This document shows, one piece after another, positions 54,622 through 63,787 of a stretch of 64,000 bases of DNA. Every line of letters starts with the position of its first letter. Positions within the stretch are counted from its first letter, which is position 1. Made by a program: the position numbers and the translations under genes. Origin of the DNA: Elusimicrobiota bacterium (GTDB lineage Bacteria; Elusimicrobiota; Elusimicrobia; FEN-1173); the NCBI GenBank assembly GCA_016714745.1, contig JADKCG010000018.1:1-64000 (forward strand). Reading direction: 5' to 3'. The notes under the pieces are model-generated. The model saw only the letters and a program-made list of their open reading frames with translations, was not told the origin of the DNA and did no database searches.

Positions 54622-55041
54622 ATGGAGATGACGCTCAATATTCCGGCTTTATTGTTTCCGGCGGTTTCGTTGTTGATGCTGGCCTACACCAATAAATTTT
54701 TAGGCCTGGCCGCTGTTATTCGACGTTTGCACGCTGATTATAGCGCGGATCCGAGCCCCATTCACTTGGCACAAATCAACCATTTGCGCCATCGGATTCA
54801 ACTGGTTCGATCCATGCAATTCTTTGGCATCGCCAGCCTCCTTCTGTGCACTCTCTGCATGTTTTTTCTTTTTAAGGACATGCAAGTTGCCGGGAAGTTG
54901 GTTTTTTTAATTGCCCTCATTTTTATGATTATTTCTCTGGTGATTTCCCTCATCGAGATATTTATATCGGTCGGAACTTTGGATATGTTGTTGGAAGATA
55001 TCGAAAAAGAAAAACCCAGCGGGATTGGTTCCCACAAGTAA
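54622..55041 (+). CDS. DUF2721-like small membrane protein
   Basis: 139 aa with three helices: ALLFPAVSLLMLAYTNKFLGLAAVIRRLH, MQFFGIASLLLCTLCMFFLF and LVFLIALIFMIISLVISLIEIFISV. The pattern of 'R.L' after helix 1, a cytoplasmic loop with HLRHRIQLVRSMQ and a C-terminal LDMLLEDIE fits the DUF2721 family as I know it. Function is unknown. A CGGAGGA site precedes the ATG. Confidence 0.8.
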   Translation: MEMTLNIPALLFPAVSLLMLAYTNKFLGLAAVIRRLHADYSADPSPIHLAQINHLRHRIQLVRSMQFFGIASLLLCTLCMFFLFKDMQVAGKLVFLIALIFMIISLVISLIEIFISVGTLDMLLEDIEKEKPSGIGSHK

Positions 55042-55118
55042 TGTAATTTATCTGTGTGTCTTCTTTGCGCGAGGCAAGAGCCGAACTGCACGAGCGCTCC
55101 GCCGTGTTCGCTTGGGTG

Positions 55119-55127
55119 TGCTATAAT
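55119..55127 (+). promoter_or_regulatory. Extended -10 promoter element
   Basis: TG at 55119-55120 followed by C and a perfect TATAAT at 55122-55127, 36 nt before the beta-barrel gene. No good -35, as expected for an extended -10 promoter. Confidence 0.6.
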
Positions 55128-55162
55128 TTCTAAAATTCAACTTACACATTGGAGAAATCAAA

Positions 55163-55777
55163 ATGCTGCCAATCAAAAACAAATTAACAACGCTTGTTCT
55201 GGTCTTGTCCTTAAGCGGGGGTGTGGGTCGGAAGGCGTTTTCGGCTCCGGCAGAACTGCCGACGCAGAAAACAACGGTTTTTTCACAACTTGGGCTTGCT
55301 CTCCCGGCCGTGGGGGATATGGGGGACATCGCCGATACGGGCCTCTTTTTTGGAGCGCAAGTGATGCAAGAAGTCGAACCAAACGCGAGCTTTGGTTTCG
55401 GGGTCAGTTATTATTCTTTCGGAAAAGCATCCGAAGACCAAGTGGACACCTCTGTTAGTGTTCTAAGCACCATGATGATGACCCATCACACCCTTGGCGC
55501 CCGGGGCAGTACCTCTCCATTTGTTAAAACGGGCTTGGGTTTCGCGCGCACACAAGTGAATATAAATTCGGGAACCACCACGGGGTCCGCCCCTGTGGAG
55601 CAGGGCACTAACCAGGAGGATATAAGCCCCACCTTGTTGCTCGGGCTGGGCTTCGATATGAAAGTTTCCCAGGGCGCTCTGTTGGGCATGAGCCTGGACT
55701 ATCAGCATTTCTTCTTCAGAGTGGGCGATGTGAATGGCGGTGGCTCCTTTAACGTTGTCGCCCACGTGCGGATGTAA
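55163..55777 (+). CDS. Outer membrane beta-barrel protein
   Basis: 204 aa with signal peptide (NKLTTLVLVLSLSGGVGRKAFSA). The mature part alternates hydrophobic and polar residues in short strands (ASFGFGVSYYSFGKAS, SPFVKTGLGFARTQVNI, SPTLLLGLGFDMKV, GALLGMSLDYQHFFFRV) and ends with the strand SFNVVAHVRM. Eight-stranded OmpA/OmpX-like size. It supports a Gram-negative envelope. A GGAGAA site precedes ATG 55163. Confidence 0.82.
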   Translation: MLPIKNKLTTLVLVLSLSGGVGRKAFSAPAELPTQKTTVFSQLGLALPAVGDMGDIADTGLFFGAQVMQEVEPNASFGFGVSYYSFGKASEDQVDTSVSVLSTMMMTHHTLGARGSTSPFVKTGLGFARTQVNINSGTTTGSAPVEQGTNQEDISPTLLLGLGFDMKVSQGALLGMSLDYQHFFFRVGDVNGGGSFNVVAHVRM

Positions 55778-55879
55778 CTTGTAAAGGCTCTTCTGGGGTG
55801 GTGCGGACGAGTCGCCTGGGGGCGCAAGCCCCCGGGGACAGTGTTGAAGAGTCATTACAGCTTCAAACTGGAGCAGGAA

Positions 55880-56446
55880 ATGACACGAAGATCGCCCGTC
55901 CTTTTAGCGTTTTTTTGCCTTTCTCTTTTATCGGCCCAAGCCCAGGAGGCACAAATGAAAACCCTGTATGACTTTACCATGAAAAATATTGACGGCACCG
56001 AAACCCCGCTTTCGAACTATAAGGGGAAAGTGGTTTTGGTGGTTAACGTGGCCAGTCGGTGTGGGTTTACTCCTCAATACGAAGGGTTGGAATCCCTTTA
56101 CCAGCAATTCAAGGAGAAAGGATTTTTAGTGCTGGGATTTCCCGCCAACAATTTTTTGTGGCAAGAACCGGGCAGTGACGCCGAAATCAAAACGTTCTGT
56201 AGCACCAAATACAACGTCTCGTTTCCTTTGTTCTCGAAAATATCGGTGCGGGGAAAAGATCAACACCCCCTGTATGCGTGGTTGACAAACAAGGAAGCCA
56301 ATCCGAAATTCTCCGGCGCCATTTCCTGGAACTTTAATAAGTTCTTGATCGGTCGGGACGGCACCGTGGCGGCCCGATTTGGCAGTAAAGAAGCTCCCGG
56401 TTCCGAGAATCTGAAAAAGGCCATCGAGGCCGCGCTGGGCCAATAG
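55880..56446 (+). CDS. Glutathione peroxidase-family thiol peroxidase
   Basis: 188 aa from ATG 55880, which opens a signal peptide (SPVLLAFFCLSLLSAQAQ), so the enzyme is probably periplasmic. The active-site Cys lies in NVASRCGFTPQYEGLE (Cys rather than selenocysteine); the Gln/Trp tetrad lies in FPANNFLWQEPG and ISWNFNKFLI. It reduces hydroperoxides, probably with thioredoxin-like donors. The longer frame from 55841 would spoil the signal peptide. Confidence 0.93.
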   Translation: MTRRSPVLLAFFCLSLLSAQAQEAQMKTLYDFTMKNIDGTETPLSNYKGKVVLVVNVASRCGFTPQYEGLESLYQQFKEKGFLVLGFPANNFLWQEPGSDAEIKTFCSTKYNVSFPLFSKISVRGKDQHPLYAWLTNKEANPKFSGAISWNFNKFLIGRDGTVAARFGSKEAPGSENLKKAIEAALGQ

Positions 56447-56452
56447 ATCTTT

Positions 56453-57466
56453 ATGAAACCACCTATCCCAGAGGTTCCGTTGCCGGTTTGGAAAAATCTT
56501 TATGAGGCCGCTCTGCGATTTCAAGCGTTACGACCTTGGACAATTCTGGATGACACACATCTCGTGGGTGTCCAAAACCCCTTGAGCGGAGAAATCGGAT
56601 ACGGCTGTTGTATGGGAAATGGGGGCACGCTTTTTGGCCTTTGTTTTTATCGGGGATCGGCCGGGTTTGATGCTTTTCTGCGACTTGTGTCCGGCGAAAT
56701 TTTGCCGGAGTCCATGGACAATTTGTTCATTCAAGATTGCCTGAAATTTGAATTGGGACCCAAATCGGAGCTGGATGAAGAGGCGATGGCCGTTATTAAA
56801 AAACTCGGTTTGGCGTTTAAAGGGAAACAGGCCTGGCCGGAATTTCGAAGTTTATCGCCAGGGTTTTATCCATGGCATTTGGATGAAACCGAGGCGCGGT
56901 TTTTAACGGAGGGGTTGAACAGCGTTTGCCATCATTTTCAACAAATTCAATCCGGAAAGACCACCGAATCCGTTCGGGAGGGGGAAGTTTTGGTGTATAC
57001 GCCCACGTCTGACGGATACACGGCCTGCTGGAGGAAATGGCCCATTCATCGCCCGCCGCCCCCGCCACCCCTGGAAATGGATTATGTCCGCGTGCGCCAT
57101 CTTTTGGCAAAGGGAACAAAACCGGACAATCCCTGGGAAGCGGGGACATTTTACTCTCCCAGTCCGGTCAGCGAAGGCGACCGTCCGTATTTCCCAAAAA
57201 TCGCCTTGGTCACCCAGGCTTCCTCCGGGTTTATTTTTGATTCCCATCTTTTCGGCCCGATGGAAAATGACGTTCAGTCACTGTCACAGGTGATCCTGGG
57301 CGCCATTGAGAACCATGGGTTTTTGCCTTCGGAAATATTGTTTTCTGACGGACGATTAATGACGGCCCTGACCCCCTTGTCCGTGGCCCTGGGTGTTCGT
57401 TTTGTGCAAGTAAAAACCCTCCCAACACTTGAGGAAGCGAAGGAGGGGTTCATTCAAGCCTTCTAA
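56453..57466 (+). CDS. Hypothetical protein, DUF6930-like C-terminus
   Basis: 337 aa, soluble. N-terminal half: RPWTILDDTHLVGVQNPLSGEIGYGCCMGNGGTLFGLCFYRG, then a Pro-rich hinge (HRPPPPPPLEMDY). The C-terminal part ends with PSEILFSDGRLMTALTPLSVALGVRFVQVKTLPTLEEA, similar to the DUF6930/DUF7309-type proteins found next to plasmid pRiA4b-like domains. Function is unknown. It begins 6 bp after the peroxidase gene and may be co-transcribed. Confidence 0.7.
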   Translation: MKPPIPEVPLPVWKNLYEAALRFQALRPWTILDDTHLVGVQNPLSGEIGYGCCMGNGGTLFGLCFYRGSAGFDAFLRLVSGEILPESMDNLFIQDCLKFELGPKSELDEEAMAVIKKLGLAFKGKQAWPEFRSLSPGFYPWHLDETEARFLTEGLNSVCHHFQQIQSGKTTESVREGEVLVYTPTSDGYTACWRKWPIHRPPPPPPLEMDYVRVRHLLAKGTKPDNPWEAGTFYSPSPVSEGDRPYFPKIALVTQASSGFIFDSHLFGPMENDVQSLSQVILGAIENHGFLPSEILFSDGRLMTALTPLSVALGVRFVQVKTLPTLEEAKEGFIQAF

Positions 57467-57628
57467 ACGGCCCCGTCCTAAATTAATTAAAAACGGCGCA
57501 GGGCCCGTGACGGGGATAAACGAAAAATGAATATTGTTTTATGAAACGCAAAATAAAAATTTACAATTTGTTTACAACTTCTTTCGAAAATCTTCGGAGG
57601 CTAATGATTAAAATTTTTCACACCAACC

Positions 57629-58060
57629 ATGCCTGATTTTCCTGTAAATCCCAACACCTGGAAGACGTTGGAAGACCGCCTTAATGCCGTGGGGGTCCAT
57701 GAATCGGATTTGGAGGAGCGGTTTGTTCGGTCGGGCGGGGCGGGGGGACAAAACGTCAACAAAGTCTCGAGTTGCGTTATCCTTGTCCACGTGCCTTCTG
57801 GGATGACGGTTCGCTGTCAAGAAGAACGGTCTCAGGCAATGAACCGCTTTCGTGCGCGACAACGGTTGGCGGAAAAAATGGAAGTGCGCCTCCTTGGTGC
57901 CGCGAGCGCAAAACGTCAGAAAATCGAAAAAATAAGGCGGCAAAAGCGCCGACGAAGCCGCCGCGCCAAAGAAAAAATGTTGGCCGACAAACGGCATGTG
58001 TCTCAAATCAAAGAAACCCGCCGCGCTCCCGATTTTGAGCGTGCCCCTGAAATTTTGTGA
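57629..58060 (+). CDS. Peptide chain release factor-like protein (GGQ domain only)
   Basis: 143 aa. It carries the catalytic GGQ loop (FVRSGGAGGQNVNKVSSCVILVH) and a long basic C-terminal tail (KIEKIRRQKRRRSRRAKEKM), the layout of ArfB/YaeJ and RF-like rescue factors that hydrolyse peptidyl-tRNA on stalled ribosomes. The codon-recognition domain of RF1/RF2 is absent. It stands alone and is followed by copy C of the leader repeat. Confidence 0.88.
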   Translation: MPDFPVNPNTWKTLEDRLNAVGVHESDLEERFVRSGGAGGQNVNKVSSCVILVHVPSGMTVRCQEERSQAMNRFRARQRLAEKMEVRLLGAASAKRQKIEKIRRQKRRRSRRAKEKMLADKRHVSQIKETRRAPDFERAPEIL

Positions 58061-58064
58061 TATC

Positions 58065-58164
58065 CGGGATTCCCCGGTTGGCACAGGGCTACCGTCGACA
58101 GGGTCTGGAACAGAATTTTCCAGCCCTCCCGGACGGACATGGTCAGACAATTGAAATCTTCAGG
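58065..58164 (+). repeat. Dispersed leader repeat, copy C
   Basis: Third copy of the roughly 100-nt repeat, hairpin 58100-58127. Relative to copies A and B the stem carries compensatory changes: T-A has become T-G, and a C/A mismatch has become a T-A pair (TGGAA with TTCCA). It ends 22 nt before the rhodanese start. Confidence 0.75.
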
Positions 58165-58186
58165 ATAACAGTGAAAGGAGCCTGAT

Positions 58187-58567
58187 ATGGGATTATTAAA
58201 AAAAGTTTTTTCCCCGCTTTGTCTTCTGCTGGGGCTGTCTCTGGGGTGTGCCGCAAAGGACAAAAAGTGGGTGGATGTGACTGCGGTCGAGGCCGCGGCC
58301 CTGATGAAGGATCCCAACGTTTTTTTGCTTGATGTCCGAACGGCCGAGGAGTATGCCGATCGCCATATTCCCAAAAGCGTTCTCGTTCCTGTCCAGGTCC
58401 TTGACCAACAAATCGAACGCCTTCCTCAGAATAAATCCCAGCCCATCCTCCTCTACTGCCGCTCTGGGAACCGATCCAAAACGGCCGCACATCTTTTGTA
58501 CGACAAGGGATATCGCAATCTTTACAACTTAAAAGGCGGAATCCTCTCCTGGCCGGAGAAAGAATGA
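58187..58567 (+). CDS. Rhodanese-like lipoprotein
   Basis: 126 aa. N-terminal lipoprotein signal (SPLCLLLGLSLGCA, lipobox LSLGC). Rhodanese domain: VFLLDVRTAEEYADRHIP and the active-site loop ILLYCRSGNRSKTA with catalytic Cys. Single-domain periplasmic rhodaneses carry persulfide or act in redox sensing. A GAAAGGAG site precedes the ATG and a leader-repeat copy lies directly upstream. The gene stands alone. Confidence 0.9.
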   Translation: MGLLKKVFSPLCLLLGLSLGCAAKDKKWVDVTAVEAAALMKDPNVFLLDVRTAEEYADRHIPKSVLVPVQVLDQQIERLPQNKSQPILLYCRSGNRSKTAAHLLYDKGYRNLYNLKGGILSWPEKE

Positions 58568-58721
58568 TCATCAGGGGGGAAATAAAATATCCCCCGGGAG
58601 GGCTCGATCTAGTCCAGAACTTTCGGTTGGGATTAGACCAGTGGAAGAAATGTTTTTTCAGGGGGGGCCTCTATTCGCTGGGATTCATTCCTCTCAGATG
58701 GAATTTTGGTAGTTGGGCGCA

Positions 58722-58750
58722 TTGACAGGGTCTTTGCCCTGTGCTAACAT
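58722..58750 (+). promoter_or_regulatory. Sigma-70 promoter with internal dyad
   Basis: TTGACA (58722-58727), 17-nt spacer, TAACAT (58745-58750). The spacer and -35 contain ACAGGG...CCCTGT, an inverted repeat well placed for a repressor. It serves the phosphohexomutase gene 49 nt downstream. Confidence 0.75.
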
Positions 58751-58798
58751 CGCGGCACTTTATCTTTTATCGTTAGAAAACAAAGGCGAACCTATCCC

Positions 58799-60261
58799 AT
58801 GAGCATAAAATTCGGCACGTCCGGTTGGCGGGGCATCCTCGCTGATGAGTTTACGTTTCCCCGTCTTCGCATTGCGGTTCAAGCGATCGCGGATTATCTG
58901 CGCGAGGGAAAGCTTCACAATCGCCGTGTTGTGATCGGGTATGACACACGTTTCCTTTCTGAAGAATTTGCGAAAACGGCGGCGGGGTGTTGGCCGCCAA
59001 TGGGATGGAATCTCTTTTATGTGTTCGTGATACCCCCACGCCGGTGGTCGCTTTTGAAGTTTTGCACATGAAAGCGGCCGCGGGGTTAAACATCACCGCG
59101 AGCCACAATCCGCCCAATTATTCAGGGCTTAAATTTAATTCCACGTGGGGAGGCCCTGCACTTCCCGAGACCACCCAACGCATTGAAGCGGCCTGCGAGC
59201 CCTATTTGGCGGGCGAAACCGTTCCTAAAACCGGGCGGGAAGCCGTGGGACTGAAAAAACGTTTAATCGTTCCCCACGATCCCATGCCCGCCTACGTGAA
59301 ACACCTCGAAACGTTGGTGAACAGAACCCTTTTAAAGAAAGGGAAAATCCGGGTTGTCGTGGATTCGTTGTGGGGCGCAGGACGCGGATACCTCGATGAA
59401 TTTTTGAAAAATTCCGGAGTTCAAGTGACGTCGATCCACACCAACCGGGACGTGCTTTTTGGGGGGCACAGCCCTTCTCCTGATCCTGAAATATTGAAGG
59501 AATTGAAAAGCACCATGCTTGAAAAAAAGGCCCACCTGGGGCTGGCCACAGACGGTGACGCGGACCGCTTCGGCATCATGGATGTGGACGGCACCTTGTT
59601 AAGCCCGAACGAGTTCCTGCCTCTTCTGTTGGATCATTTGGTGAAAACCCGGGGGTGGAAAGGGGTCGTGGCCCGAAGCGTGATGACATCCCACTTCTTG
59701 GACGCGGTGGCGAAAAAGCATGGGTTGACAGTTAAAGAGACGGCTGTGGGCTTTAAATACATCGGTGACGTTATGGTGCACGAAAACTCCGTCTATCCAT
59801 CCCGCGGGGGACATTTCGTTCTTGGCGGAGAGGAATCCGGCGGGCTCTCGGTTCGAGGACATGTGCCGGAGAAAGACGGTATTTTGGCTTGCCTCCTGGC
59901 GGCCGAAATCATGGCGGCGACCAACCGTCCCTTACGGAAATCCATTGAACTGCTTCAAAAAGAAGTGGGAACTTTCCACACGGCGCGACTGAATTTTCAT
60001 CTCACGCTTGAAAAAATGACGGAACTGAGGGAAAAACTGACCCACAAGCCGCCCACGCGGTTAAACGAGTTCCCGGTCCGCCGTATTGTGGAGACCGATG
60101 GCCACAAGTTTATTTTGACGGATGGCAGTTGGATTGGCGTCCGTCTGTCGGGGACAGAGCCTGTGGTTCGGGTCTATTTGGAAACGCAAGATTTCACCAA
60201 AATGAAAGCGTTGGAAAAGGCCGGCCGCGTCTTGGCCGGTCTTTCCCCCGCGTCAAAATAA
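58799..60261 (+). CDS. Phosphoglucomutase/phosphomannomutase family protein, frameshifted
   Basis: Interconverts hexose 1- and 6-phosphates. N-terminus IKFGTSGWRGILADEFTFPRLRIAVQAIADYL; the frame breaks in a G-rich stretch near 58980. The second frame then runs GVLAANGMESLLCVRDTPTPVVAF, the phosphoserine loop NITASHNPPNYSG, the metal loop ATDGDADRFGIMD, sugar loop GGEESGGLS and phosphate loop RLSGTEPVVRVY. About 487 aa. It has its own promoter and is followed 19 bp later by enolase, giving a small carbohydrate unit. Confidence 0.93.
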
Positions 60262-60280
60262 ATACTCTTTGGAGACTCCC

Positions 60281-61647
60281 ATGGCAAAGAAAAAGAAAGC
60301 CGCTGTCAAAAAAACGAAGGCCAAAAAAATCGCTTCGGTCGCGAAATCGGGGTCGCACGTGCGTTCCGTTCTGGCACGGGAAATTTTAGATTCTCGGGGG
60401 AATCCGACCGTCGAGGTCGATGTGGTTTTATCGGACGGATCCTTGGGTCGCGCGGCGGTTCCGTCCGGGGCGTCCACCGGGGCCCATGAAGCGTTGGAAT
60501 TGCGCGACGGCGATAAGTCCCGTTACGGGGGAAAGGCGTTCAGAAGGCCGTAGAGAACGTAAATTCTGTCCTGTCCCGGGTGATCCGCGGGATCGACGCG
60601 AACGATCAGCGCGCCTTGGACAAAGCCCTGCTCGCCGCCGATGGCACGGAGACAAAATCGAAACTGGGAGCGAACGCTATTTTGGGCGTGTCCATGGCGG
60701 CGGCCCGCGCCGGCGCGGCGTCGAAGCGAATTCCTCTTCACGTCCACATCCGCGAAGCGTTTGGGATTAAAAGCAAAGAGTTCGTTTTGCCTGTGCCTCT
60801 CATGAATATTTTTAACGGCGGCGCCCATGCGGACAACAACATCGACATGCAAGAATTCATGATTGTCCCCGTTGTCGGGGGAACCTTCCGCGAGGCGCTC
60901 GGGCGGGCGGAGGTGTTCCATTCCTTGAAAAAGGTGTTGAAAGACGCCAAACACAACACCAGCGTGGGGGATGAAGGCGGTTTTGCCCCCAACTTGAAAT
61001 CCAACGAAGAGGCGATCCAGGTTATTTTGACCGCGATTCAAAACGCTGGATATAAGGCGGGGAAAGATATTTTCTTGGCGCTCGATTGCGCGGCCAACGA
61101 GTACCATTCGAACGGACGATATCGGCTGGAGGGGGAGATCGCCATCCGCGATCGGTCTTCCGACGAAATGATTGGAGTCTATGAAGAGTGGGTGAATAAA
61201 TACCCCATCGTTTCTATTGAAGACGGGCTGGCAGAAGACGATTGGTCCGGCTGGAAACGGATGACCGAGCAGATCGGCAAAAAAATACAAATTGTCGGGG
61301 ACGATTTGTTTGTCACCAACCCGGTTCGGTTGGCGGAAGGCATTCGCCGGGGCGTGGCCAACGCGATCTTGGTGAAAGTCAATCAGATCGGCAGTCTTTC
61401 TGAGACGGTGGAAGCCGTCCAAATGGCTCAAAAGGCCGGGTATGGGGCCATCATTTCCCATCGCTCCGGGGAAACCGAAGATTCCTTTATCGCGGACCTT
61501 GCGGTGGCGTTGAACGCCGGGCAGATCAAAACCGGTTCGGCTTCGCGCTCTGAACGGATTGCGAAGTACAACCAGCTCCTCCGGCTCGAGGCGTCTTTGG
61601 GCAAAGCGGCGTCCTTCCTGGGAGCGTCGGCTTTTACGCGCCCATAA
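60281..61647 (+). CDS. eno: Enolase with a lysine-rich N-terminal extension, frameshifted
   Basis: Converts 2-phosphoglycerate to phosphoenolpyruvate. ATG 60281 follows a GGAGA site and encodes a 25-residue basic leader (MAKKKKAAVKKTKAKKIASV) before the normal start region (VRSVLAREILDSRGNPTVEVDV). At about 60537 the frame shifts; GVQKAVENVNSVLSRVIRGID is recovered with one base change. Later motifs are normal: GGAHADNNIDMQEFMIVP, DGLAEDDWSGW, VKVNQIGSLSET and ISHRSGETEDSFIADLAV. The leader is unusual for enolase. Confidence 0.94.
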
Positions 61648-61649
61648 AA

Positions 61650-61967
61650 ATGCGTTCTGGGATCCTGCGCGGTCGCGCGCTCTGGGTCCTGGTGGGCGGG
61701 TTGGCCGTGGCGGTTCTCATTTCCGGCGGAGCCGTTCGGCGGTATTGGGTTCGCCATCGGGAATTAAACCGCTTGGAAGACCGTCTCGCGGAGGTGCGGC
61801 GAAAGGTCCGTACGCTCGAAGCGCGTCGGGCCCGGGCGGAGAACGATGCCGAGTTCATCGAAACAGCGGCCCGGCGCGAACTCGGGCTTCTGGCGTCTGA
61901 CGAAATTGAGTTCCGCTTTGTGCTTAAGTCTTCGAGCGCAACGATGACATTGAACGACAAGCCCTAA
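61650..61967 (+). CDS. Septum formation initiator (FtsB/DivIC-like)
   Basis: 105 aa bitopic membrane protein: basic N-terminus, one helix (LWVLVGGLAVAVLISGGAV), then a coiled coil (LNRLEDRLAEVRRKVRTLEARRARAENDAEFIETAARRELGL) ending in the family-typical 'ARRELGL..DE..F'. It fits FtsB/DivIC cell-division proteins. It starts 3 bp after enolase, an association seen in many bacteria (eno-ftsB). Confidence 0.88.
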   Translation: MRSGILRGRALWVLVGGLAVAVLISGGAVRRYWVRHRELNRLEDRLAEVRRKVRTLEARRARAENDAEFIETAARRELGLLASDEIEFRFVLKSSSATMTLNDKP

Positions 61968-61979
61968 AAAGGAGCCCCC

Positions 61980-62141
61980 ATGTCCGACACTCTTTGCCCC
62001 AAATGCAACGCCAAAGGCCATGTTCAGATCAAACTTTCCAGAACCGAAAAAAATGTGGATATGAAATATTACGAATGTTCCGCGTGTAAGAGTCTTTGGA
62101 CGAATTCCATCGACATCGCCCCTCTCCCGGTTGAAGCCTGA
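61980..62141 (+). CDS. Small zinc-ribbon protein
   Basis: 53 aa from ATG 61980 with a strong AAAGGAG site. Two Cys pairs (CPKC near residues 6-9 and CSAC near 35-38) form a rubredoxin-like zinc ribbon. Its stop overlaps the start of the next gene. Possible nucleic-acid or protein binding; no family assigned. Confidence 0.75.
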   Translation: MSDTLCPKCNAKGHVQIKLSRTEKNVDMKYYECSACKSLWTNSIDIAPLPVEA

Positions 62142-63681
62142 TTTTATAGTTCCGCCTCTCTCCTTTCGGGATCGTGAGGCTCTTCGATCCCGCGGGGTTT
62201 CCTCTCAAGACGTCGTTCGTCAATGTCGTCTTTTGAGAAACCCGCCGCCGCCCCCCGCCCTTCTCAGACCCTGTTCGATTGGAGATGGACTGGAGAGGCT
62301 GACTCCATTTCGTCGAGGGGACCTGGTTCGTTTGGCGACGTCAGCCGTGAGAGCAGGACGTTTGTCTCTTTTTGTCCCCGCGTCGGGGGCCGCCTCGCGG
62401 CTTTTTGTCTCTCTCCTTCAATTGGATCGGTTTCGAAAGACCGGGGGACCGAACACCAGCGCCCTCCTCCTTGACCGCTCACATCCTTTTGGTCTGCCGG
62501 CCGCCCGCTTCTTTTCCAACCTCCGGCGGTTGGCTCTTTTTGAAAATCTCAAAAACGTTCTGGCGTCCCGAGGCCGTGACCTCTCACGCCTTTTAGCGTT
62601 GAAAGATTTCGATCCTGTTTTGGATGCTCTCTTTGATCCGTCGGGTCTCGATGTGGCCCGTTGGCCGAAAGCCTTGATCCCATTTCATCGACAGGGGCGA
62701 CGGGTACTAACGGCTTTTGAAGAGCATCTGGCAGAATCTCTGGCGTTCGGGGTGCGGAAGGCTCATTTTACTGTTCCCCAGGAGTATTTGTCGGAGTTCA
62801 GACGGCGGGGAAAAAAATGGGTGCGCCTTCATGTTCATCGGCGGGGGGGGCGGTTTCGACTGACGTTCAGCGTTCAAGATCCTGCAACGGACACGCTGGC
62901 GCTGGAAAAAGGAAAGGGCTGGGTTCATGCCTCGGACGGATCACTGCTTTTGCGGCCGGGTGGCCACGGCGCGCTCCTGGGTAACCTTGAACGCACAAGG
63001 GGTGACATCGTGTTGGTTCGGAACATCGATAACGTGCCTGTGGCTTCCTTCCAGGCCATAGGCAACACATGGCGAAAGGCAATGGTCGGGCGCTTGATCG
63101 AGGCTCAAACCGAAGCGGCCGTTTGGATCCGTGGGATCTTAAAAAGGGACTGTTCGGAAGACACGCTTCTCGGGGCTGAAAAATTTATTCAAAGGACCTT
63201 GGGAATCCATTGCCGCCCGCTGTCTTTCGCGAAACGGAGGGTTCAAGCGCTTGCGCTTTTAAATCGTCCCTGGCGCGTGTGCGGTATGGTGCCAAACACG
63301 GGCGATCCCGGCGGCGGCCCCTATTGGGTTGACGGGAAAGCGGGGCCCTGCCGTCAAATCGTGGAAGGGTCCCAGCTTGTAAAATCCCAGAAAAAATTAC
63401 TCCTTCGCTCCACCCATTTTAATCCAGTGGATATGGTCGTAGGGCTTAAAGATGTGAAGGGGCGCCCTTTTAAACTGGAACGTTATTCAGACCCCTCGCA
63501 GGCCATTATCTCCAACAAACATTTTGAAGGGCGAGAGATTCAAACCTTTGAACATCCGGGGCTTTGGAACGGCGCCATGGCCTATTGGAACACAATATTC
63601 GTCGAGCTTCCGGCCCGGATTTTCCATCCGGTCAAAACGATCACGGATCTGCTCCTCTCAGGCCACACGGTTCGCGTTTAA
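62131..63681 (+). CDS. DUF4301-like protein
   Basis: 516 aa soluble protein. The closing stretch EHPGLWNGAMAYWNTIFVELPARIFHPVKTITDLL is the pattern I associate with DUF4301, a family with a nucleotidyltransferase-like fold and unknown role. Also visible: LFVPASGAASRLFVSLLQL near residue 80, VRNIDNVP and NTGDPGGGPYWV. It starts at TTG 62131 inside the zinc-ribbon gene, so the two are coupled. Close linkage with enolase and a hexomutase hints at sugar-nucleotide metabolism, but that is inference. Confidence 0.78.
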   Translation: MKPDFIVPPLSFRDREALRSRGVSSQDVVRQCRLLRNPPPPPALLRPCSIGDGLERLTPFRRGDLVRLATSAVRAGRLSLFVPASGAASRLFVSLLQLDRFRKTGGPNTSALLLDRSHPFGLPAARFFSNLRRLALFENLKNVLASRGRDLSRLLALKDFDPVLDALFDPSGLDVARWPKALIPFHRQGRRVLTAFEEHLAESLAFGVRKAHFTVPQEYLSEFRRRGKKWVRLHVHRRGGRFRLTFSVQDPATDTLALEKGKGWVHASDGSLLLRPGGHGALLGNLERTRGDIVLVRNIDNVPVASFQAIGNTWRKAMVGRLIEAQTEAAVWIRGILKRDCSEDTLLGAEKFIQRTLGIHCRPLSFAKRRVQALALLNRPWRVCGMVPNTGDPGGGPYWVDGKAGPCRQIVEGSQLVKSQKKLLLRSTHFNPVDMVVGLKDVKGRPFKLERYSDPSQAIISNKHFEGREIQTFEHPGLWNGAMAYWNTIFVELPARIFHPVKTITDLLLSGHTVRV

Positions 63682-63787
63682 CCCGGACTTCGCCATAGGC
63701 GCGAGCACCGAGATGAAGAAGTCCCGGATTCTTCGTCGAATGCCGTGTCCTATTGTAAAATCCGGGTTTAAGGTAGAATTATTTCAT

